Below are positions 57,861-64,000 of a DNA stretch of 64,000 nucleotides, one piece after another. The notes below the pieces were generated by a model. It was not told the origin of the DNA and searched no databases. It saw only the letters and a program-made list of their open reading frames with translations. The stretch is from contig CM055102.1 of NCBI GenBank assembly GCA_029204225.1, positions 62,973,772 through 63,037,771 of the forward strand, read 5' to 3'. Source of the stretch: Diphasiastrum complanatum. Its lineage: Eukaryota > Streptophyta > Lycopodiopsida > Lycopodiales > Lycopodiaceae. The position numbers and the translations under genes are program-made. Position 1 is the stretch's first letter; every line of letters starts with the position of its first letter.

Positions 57861-58430
57861 GGGCTTAGTTCACATGATAACGATCGGGAGACTTCCTTTC
57901 TCGCATTGATCTTCTCACTTCTCCTTGTGTGCTAGATCCCGGTTGATTTAGCTTTGCGTCTTTCATGATCTTTTAAAACTCCCGTCGAGCAGGGTCTTGA
58001 CTTGTGATTGGACCGTACTTGTTGCCCGCAAGTTTCTCGATTGCTCGAGTCTTAACACTTGTGGTTAACATAAGTCTATTTTGAACTAACCCTAGTTAAG
58101 CTAACATATGTGGTTCAAGAAAGACGACCATCATTTATTAAAATTTGATTTTATTTTGTTACTGATTTGTCCACTTTTAGTTTCAAACTCTACTATTCAT
58201 TCTCTTTTAGCTTTCCGATGGCTTCTATTAGCCATAGACCATAAAGTAATATTGTCACATGTTCTGGTTGTAATGAAAAAGGCTCTGATGGTTCTTGGAT
58301 ACCATGTATCTAGAGTAAATTTCATTGTGTATAAATGCATTCAAAAAGTGGCAGACTCTCCAAGAAAAAATGAAATGTTACTAATAAGCCATCAATTGGA
58401 GGTGCTAAAGCAAGAAGATTCTCATCCAAT
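57861..58430. other. No confident gene
   Basis: A 145-codon plus-strand frame starts at 58108, but its first part is hydrophobic and unremarkable. The better-looking coding frame begins near 58431. Confidence 0.4.
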
Positions 58431-59002
58431 CACACATGCAAAGAATCAAGTGTTAGATACGAAATTTGGAGAGAAATTGTTCAAGCCACACGAGCACTGG
58501 AAGGAAGTAATCGAGTGGAAAAGGGACAAGTGTGGACCAACTTAGACAAACTCATAGGTGTTATCAGGAAAGAAAACCTATCATCAGAAGATATGAGGAC
58601 TTTGCAAAATCATTGCACCACATTTGTAGAATCTATACATGATTGTTGGGAAAAAGACAACGTTACTCATTACATGGTGCTAATCTATATCATTATCTAG
58701 TACTTTTCTCATTTAGTCTTATATCTTTTTCTACTAATGTAACTAATCAAAACTATTGTTTGCAGCACATCCTTCTTCATCATGCAACTTATTTTGCAAA
58801 GGAATATGGGAGCTTAAGTATCTGGTCATCACAAGGCATGGAGAAATCTCATTGGCAAGAAAGGGGAGAATTTCATAGAGCAACAAATCATGGAGGACAC
58901 AATTCAAAAAATAAATATTTAGTTCAACTTTCTCAGTGGTTTTATAGAAGAGCACAATTTAGATATCAAGCTAAAAACTTGTCAAGTATTACGATATTCT
59001 GA
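58431..59002 (+). pseudogene. Unrecognised protein fragment with one intron
   Basis: One frame is open from about 58431: VRYEIWREIVQATRALEGSN, LDKLIGVIRKENLSSEDM, TTFVESIHDCWEKDNVTHYM. It is followed by an intron (about 58676-58763, acceptor TTGTTTGCAG). After the intron it reads HILLHHATYFAKEYGSLSIW, SSQGMEKSHWQERGEFHRAT and NHGGHNSKNKYLVQLSQWFY, ending at 59002. The clusters of His, Trp and Gly and the Q-G-M-E-K core look like a conserved domain, perhaps of a transposon-encoded protein with relatives in other eukaryotes. I cannot name it. No start codon or upstream exons are visible. Confidence 0.4.
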
Positions 59003-59089
59003 AAGACATTCAAATTCATGACAAAAGAGAGATCCTTGTAATATATCAAAAATCTATTACAGAAAATTATTTAATTATCATCATCATCC

Positions 59090-62000
59090 TCTTCAAGATT
59101 CAGACGGGAAGACACCAATCAAGAGGTGGAAACTCAAATCGTGGATCATTCCAACAATTTCAAGAACAATCCAATGATGGCCCAAATCGAGGCAATTGGA
59201 ATCAAGGCCGATGTCAAGGACACGACTATTCCAGGCAAAATAAACCTAGAAATTGTAGGTATTGCAACAAACCTGGCCACTGGGAGCATGAATGCTTCAA
59301 GAAATAGGAGATGGAACAAAGAAAAGACAAAGGGCAAGTGGAAAATTATGCTGATCAACATCAATTTGATGATTATTATTATGAAAACAATTATACTGAT
59401 CAACATCAATATGAAGATGATACATGTGAGAGCGCAAAATTGTTCACTACAGCATTAATGACAAGTGATGAAACCAAGGATACCTGGTACATTGATAGTG
59501 GTGCATCCAAGCACATCACTTCAAGGAAAGAGTGGTATTCAGAACTCAAGGAAACTCACAATGGTGATGAAGTTGGACAAGTCGATGGCAAATTGCTATC
59601 TATTAAAGGAGTTGGAGTGGTACCAGTGAAGTTAGCCAGCGAGAAGATAAAGCAGATAAGCAATGTGCAATATGTAACTTGCTTAGCTAACAATCTACTA
59701 TCTGTTGGGACGATGGCTGATCAACAACTCAAGGTTGAGTTTGACAGCGACAAATGTCATCAAGAATCACTACAAAGTGATTGCTATAGGAGATAGAGTC
59801 AACGGGAATCGACTCTACAAATTGAATGCGAGATCTTTTGCTCAAGCTATGGTAAGCATGGTTGTTAGTCGAAGTGATCTTTGGCATCAACAATTCGGTC
59901 ATATTAGTGCTCAAAGTTTACAGATTCTCAAAAGAGGTAATCTAGTTATAGGATTGCCTGATATTTCTTTTGAAGGAAAAATTTGTGAAGGTTGCAGTTT
60001 GGGAAAACTACACAGAGAGAGGTTTCCCAAAAGTGGAGGAAGAAGAGACAGTGGCATCCTAGATCTTGTCCACAATGATCTATGTGGACCTATGCAGACT
60101 AGATCTCTTAGTGGCTACTACTACTTTATCACCTTCATTGATGATTATAGAAAATGCATTTGGATTTATTCCATAAGCAAGAAATCAGATGCTTTTGCTA
60201 AGTTCAAGGAATTCAAGGCATTAGTTGAAAAGCAAACAGGATGTTGCATCAAAACTTTGAGATCTGATGGAGGTGGTGAGTATTTTTTGACAAAATTTAT
60301 TGATTTTTGCAAAGATCAAGGGATCAAGAGACAGACTACAACACCTTATTCACCACAGCAAAATGGAGTTGCAGAACGAAATAATAGATCTATTGTTGAG
60401 ATGGCCAGGGCAATGCTCACTAGTAAGGTCTGTCAAACACCTTTTGGGTAGAATCTTGTAGCACAGCTACGCACATCCTGAATCGGTGTCCTACAAAATC
60501 CGTGGAAGGTAAGCCACCTCATGAAGCTGTTACTAGAAAGAAACCTAATATTTCTCATTTGAGAGTAGTTGGTTGTGATGCTTATGCTCATATTCCCGAT
60601 GAGAAACGAAGGAAATTGGATGCAAAAGCTATCAAGTGTATTTTCCTTGGATATGATGAGAAGGCCAAGGCATACAGGATGTATGACACAAATGCACAAA
60701 ATCTTCTAATTTCTATAGATGTTACGTTTGACGAGATGGGCCAAGGTGAACAATCTTAGGTAATCACTGAACCTTTTGATGAGGGAGCGAAAGTACAGGT
60801 CAAGAAGGAAGTGTATTTTGATATAGAAAATCCATTGGACAAAGTCAAGCCTGATGCTGAAATTCCCAAGAGAGTACCTAAATGGTACTTATCAGTCACA
60901 GATGGTGCAAAGAAGGGAGATACTCCCGAATCTAGTGAGCAGGGAGAGCTTAGAAGATCAAGTAGAAATCAAAAACCTCCTGCGAGATTAGAGATGGATC
61001 TAGCCCTAATGGGATCCATCTTAACGGCTCAAGAACCTAAAACTTTTAACAAAGCAAAGGAACACAAGGAGTGGCGTGCAGCTATGGAAACAAAAATGGA
61101 GGCTATATCGAAGAACAAAATGTGGGACTTGGTTGAGCTACCTGATGGTAAGACGCCTATCACATGTAAGTGGATCTACAAGATGAAGTATGGAGTGGAT
61201 GGGCAACTCAACAAGTACAAGGCATGATTAGTTGCAAGAGGTTTTGAGCAGCAGGAAGGTATAGACTTTGAGGAGACCTTCGCACTTGTAGCTAAAATGG
61301 TAACTATTTGTTCTATCATTGCAATTTCTGCTTTCTATGGTTGGAAAATTCAGCAAATGGACGTCAAATATGCTTTTCTTAATGGAGTATTGGATGAAGA
61401 GGTATATTTAGAGCAACCTCAAGGGTTTGTTGAGCCTGGAAGAGATCATTCGGTTTGTAAACTCAACAAAGCCATATATGGATTGAAGCAAGCACCACGA
61501 GCATGGTACTCTTGCATTGATGAGCACTTCAAGCGAAGGGGAATGATAAAGAGTGATGCTGATCCTAATCTTTACAATCTAAGGCAAGATTCAGATATAG
61601 TGTTTATTGTGTTGTACGTGGATGGTTTGATTATTATAGGAAGTAATAAGAGGTTAATTAATGAAATCAAATCAAATCTTTCCAATGCTTTTGACATGAG
61701 TGATCTAGGATTGATGCACTACTATCTTGGCATTGAAGTATGGCAAAAAGAAGACATGGTCTTTCTTACACAAGCAAATATGCATGAGATTTGCTTTATA
61801 AGTTCAATATGCAGGATTGTAAGCCCTTGAGTACACCTATGGATGTCAACATGAAGCTTACTGCATATGATGAATTTGAGAAAGTGGGTGCTTATTTGTA
61901 TAGACAGCTGGTGGGTAGTTTGATTTATTTGACACACGCACAACCTGATATTTCTTATGTTGTTGGTGTTGTTAGTCAATTTATGCAAGATCCTAGTCAA

Positions 62001-62501
62001 GCACACTGAAAGTCTACCAAACATATTCTCAGATACATTCGAGGGACATTGAATTTTGGTTTGAAATATGATCAGCCTGAAGCGCCAATGTTGGTAGCTT
62101 ATAGCAATTTCATGGAGCAGCAAAAGGCGACCTACATTAGCTTTATCATCAACGGAAGCTGAATATCGAGCACTCAGCAATGCTACACAAGAAGCGGTAT
62201 GGTTACGAAGATTGCTTGCGGATTTAGGTCAGCCACAAGTGGATGCTACTACTATATCTTGTAACAATCAAAGCTGCATTCACCTTGTCAAAAATCCAGT
62301 TTTACATGCTCGAACCAAGCACATCAAAATACACTATCATTTTATTTGAGAGAAAATTCTTGATGGAGCCATTGATCTTGTTTTTTGTAAATCTGAAGAT
62401 CAATGACAGATATTTTTACTAAGTCATTAGGTAGATATAAATTTGAGAGGTTTAGTACTCTATTAGGAATAGAAGAATGTAATTTTATCATTGAGGGAGA
62501 G
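59090..62501 (+). pseudogene. 5'-truncated Ty1/copia element, gag C-terminus to RNase H
   Basis: Starts in gag (Gly/Arg/Asn/Gln-rich) with zinc knuckle CRYCNKPGHWEHEC (59253-59294), then a stop. It then has protease WYIDSGASKHIT, pre-integrase DLWHQQFGHI and CEGCSLGKLH, and integrase with HNDLCGP, LRSDGGGEY and AERNNRS ending in a stop near 60451. RT covers 60502-61830 in several frames with WIYKMKYGVDGQLNKYKA, IQQMDVKYAFLNGVLDEEVY, YGLKQAPRAWY and LYVDGLIII, where the YVDD motif is YVDG. RNase H remnants run to about 62430. Multiple stops and frame changes; LTR and gag N-terminus on the 5' side are absent. Confidence 0.92.
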
Positions 62502-62766
62502 TGTTAGAAATCAATGATAAACTTCATTGTTAATGTTTATGATGTACATTAATGTTGACAGCTGTTACCAGCTGTAATTAGCCGTAGGCTAGTCTATTAG
62601 TCTATTCGTAGGTTTTCTCTCTCTATCAGGGTTCAGGGTTTATATGTACATTTTATATTCAGTATGAAGTTAGTGTGATAGAGTGATATTTTGTGTTCTT
62701 CTTTCGTCTCCCTACTTGGTGATTGTTTATGGTGAATGCTTGATGTTGCATTTCTGATTGTTGACA
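62502..62766 (+). mobile_element. 3' LTR of the truncated copia element
   Basis: TGTTAGAAATC follows the polypurine tract TGAGGGAGAG (62492-62501). A TATA-like GGTTTATATGTACA lies near 62637. The right border is taken as GTTGACA at 62766, but an earlier TTGCA (62750) is possible since no partner LTR is available. Confidence 0.65.
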
Positions 62767-62796
62767 TCTGACCTATATATTTGGTTTGTCAACTGC

Positions 62797-63280
62797 AAAA
62801 TGGGCAGCCGAGAACTGAATGGTTATGTCCAAGAGTTCTTGGACTCTTTGGCCAAGTTCCTGCTTTTTTATCGTAAGTTAGCACGGTGGCAATTTATTGT
62901 CGGACTATCAGTTGACTATCAAAATGAATGCAAACAAAATATCCTTAACTCACTAGAGGATGCTATCCATGTGGCGAAAGCCTATGATAGTAAATTGTTG
63001 CATCATGGAAAAGCGTGCATGACCAAACGGCCCCGAAACCCAAGCAATAAAAGTCTAACAAGCGTAAAAAATGGTTTTTTGATGAGCTGGAAGCAAAAGC
63101 GTACCAACAGTAAAAAAAAAAAAGAATAGGAAGAAATTGGTGGTGAAAGACAAAGCACGGTTAGCCGCGCTTAAACAGAATCTATGTTTCCTTTGCAATA
63201 AACCCGGGCACCGTGCTAAACAGTGCCCCAAACGGAAAGCAAAGTCGTCAAGTTTCATGACTGTGGATTTACCGGCATTC
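62797..63280 (+). pseudogene. Gag fragment with zinc knuckle
   Basis: The frame reads MGSRELNGYVQEFLDSLAKF, WQFIVGLSVDYQNEC and SLEDAIHVAKAYDSK, the usual succession of the Retrotrans_gag domain. After a frame change it has CFLCNKPGHRAKQCPKRK (knuckle 63185-63226, canonical CX2CX4HX4C). The lysine-rich linker contains a run of nine or more A that may account for the frame change. Likely gypsy-type; protease is not seen. Confidence 0.75.
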
Positions 63281-64000
63281 AAGAAACAAAGTGTTTCTGA
63301 TTACAAAGCCTTGCTAGCTTTACAAAGCCTTACAAAGTGTTTCTGATTACAAACCCTTCATCTGACGAAGATGTTTGTGAACTCGAACATCTTGAGACAT
63401 GAGAAGTTGAACACAGACAGAAGCTCCGCCTGCATGCGAGAAGATAATTTTGTCTAGGACCAAAAGATCCAATTGTCCGCCAGTGAAGCGAGACTACTAT
63501 TCGTGAGAGAACCGTGCTTCTCTCATGCCAACACACTATGGATTCGCATGCAGTGCCCCTGAAAAAATCAGAGAAAATCAATATAGACTAAAGCTCTGGA
63601 CAAAGGGCTCTTTGAGAGGCAAAAGAGCATTCTCGGGATCATAAAGCTACCATGATTTGAGAGGGAGCTGAAGAAACAAAGTGTTTCTGATTACAAAGCC
63701 TTGCTAGCTTTCAGCCCTTCACCTGGCGAAGATGTTCGCGAACTCAAACATTTGGAGACACGAAACACGAAAAGTTTCGCAAACACAAAAGTCAACGAAG
63801 ACGAAGACGAACGGTTCGCGAACATGAATGGTTCGCAACCACGAAGAATCCATGAACAAGATTCCTTTGTGGTCCAGCAACACGGTGGAAACGAAATTCG
63901 TTTTGTCCTCGCGCTCCAAGGAGTACCACCAGAGATCATGCAAGTACCCAGAAGTACAGAGATCTAACTTGATGGCATGACGTCAGCAGATACTTCCTAG
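63281..64000 (+). repeat. Post-gag region with internal duplication
   Basis: AAGAAACAAAGTGTTTCTGA is present at about 63282 and 63671. Each is followed by TTACAAAGCCTTGCTAGCTTT and a CCCTTCA(T/C)CTG(A/G)CGAAGATG block. The second copy opens a frame (63701-63967: SPSPGEDVRELKHLETRNTK) that reaches the window end without a recognised domain. Confidence 0.7.

Overview
The window looks like a gene-poor, retrotransposon-packed stretch of a large land-plant nuclear genome. The evidence is Ty1/copia and Ty3/gypsy elements primed by initiator-Met tRNA, a chromodomain integrase, CACTA TNP2 remnants, GT-AG introns and a spliced gene for the cytosolic 40S ribosomal protein eS7. A fern, lycophyte or gymnosperm-like genome would fit the decay and long introns, but the sequence alone does not settle this.

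Layout. 0-4.4 kb: duplicated non-coding segments, long (GA)n and (GT)n tracts, a repeat family bounded by microsatellites, and a poly-G block. 4.4-8.9 kb: AT-rich sequence with no convincing gene. 9.6-12.8 kb: a CACTA TNP2 gene apparently split by a TATA/LTR/PBS-bearing retroelement. 12.8-38.5 kb: a large composite of two modules. Module P (LTR pieces plus a truncated chromovirus integrase/chromodomain) occurs twice in direct orientation (12.8-16.1 and 29.5-33.2 kb). Module Q (about 5 kb, gag-like fragments and degenerate tandem repeats) occurs twice in inverted orientation (18.1-23.4 and 33.6-38.5 kb). Between them lies a second, non-chromodomain gypsy pol with an extra downstream ORF region (24.6-29.5 kb).

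38.5-48.9 kb is the most gene-like part. It has a decayed reverse transcriptase of a GIPMGT/YIDD type (39.9-40.7 kb, minus) and the eS7 gene (41.2-44.7 kb, minus, four coding exons seen, last exon missing). It also holds a copia-type LTR, a 77-bp tRNA-like insertion with a perfect 15-bp target duplication, and an unidentified locus whose ORF carries a stretch of histone H3 fused to a Ser/Pro-rich tail. That ORF is cut in frame by a 6.3-kb copia element (48.9-55.2 kb) with indistinguishable 655-bp LTRs, a CCTTC target duplication and a lesion inside its reverse transcriptase. A related solo LTR with TTGCA duplication sits exactly at a splice acceptor downstream (55.8-56.5 kb). 57.2-64 kb holds copia RNase H debris, an unrecognised intron-containing ORF, a 5'-truncated copia element with 3' LTR, and a gag fragment with a zinc knuckle.

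Only eS7 looks like a conserved housekeeping gene. Everything else is mobile DNA, its remains, or host sequence broken by it.
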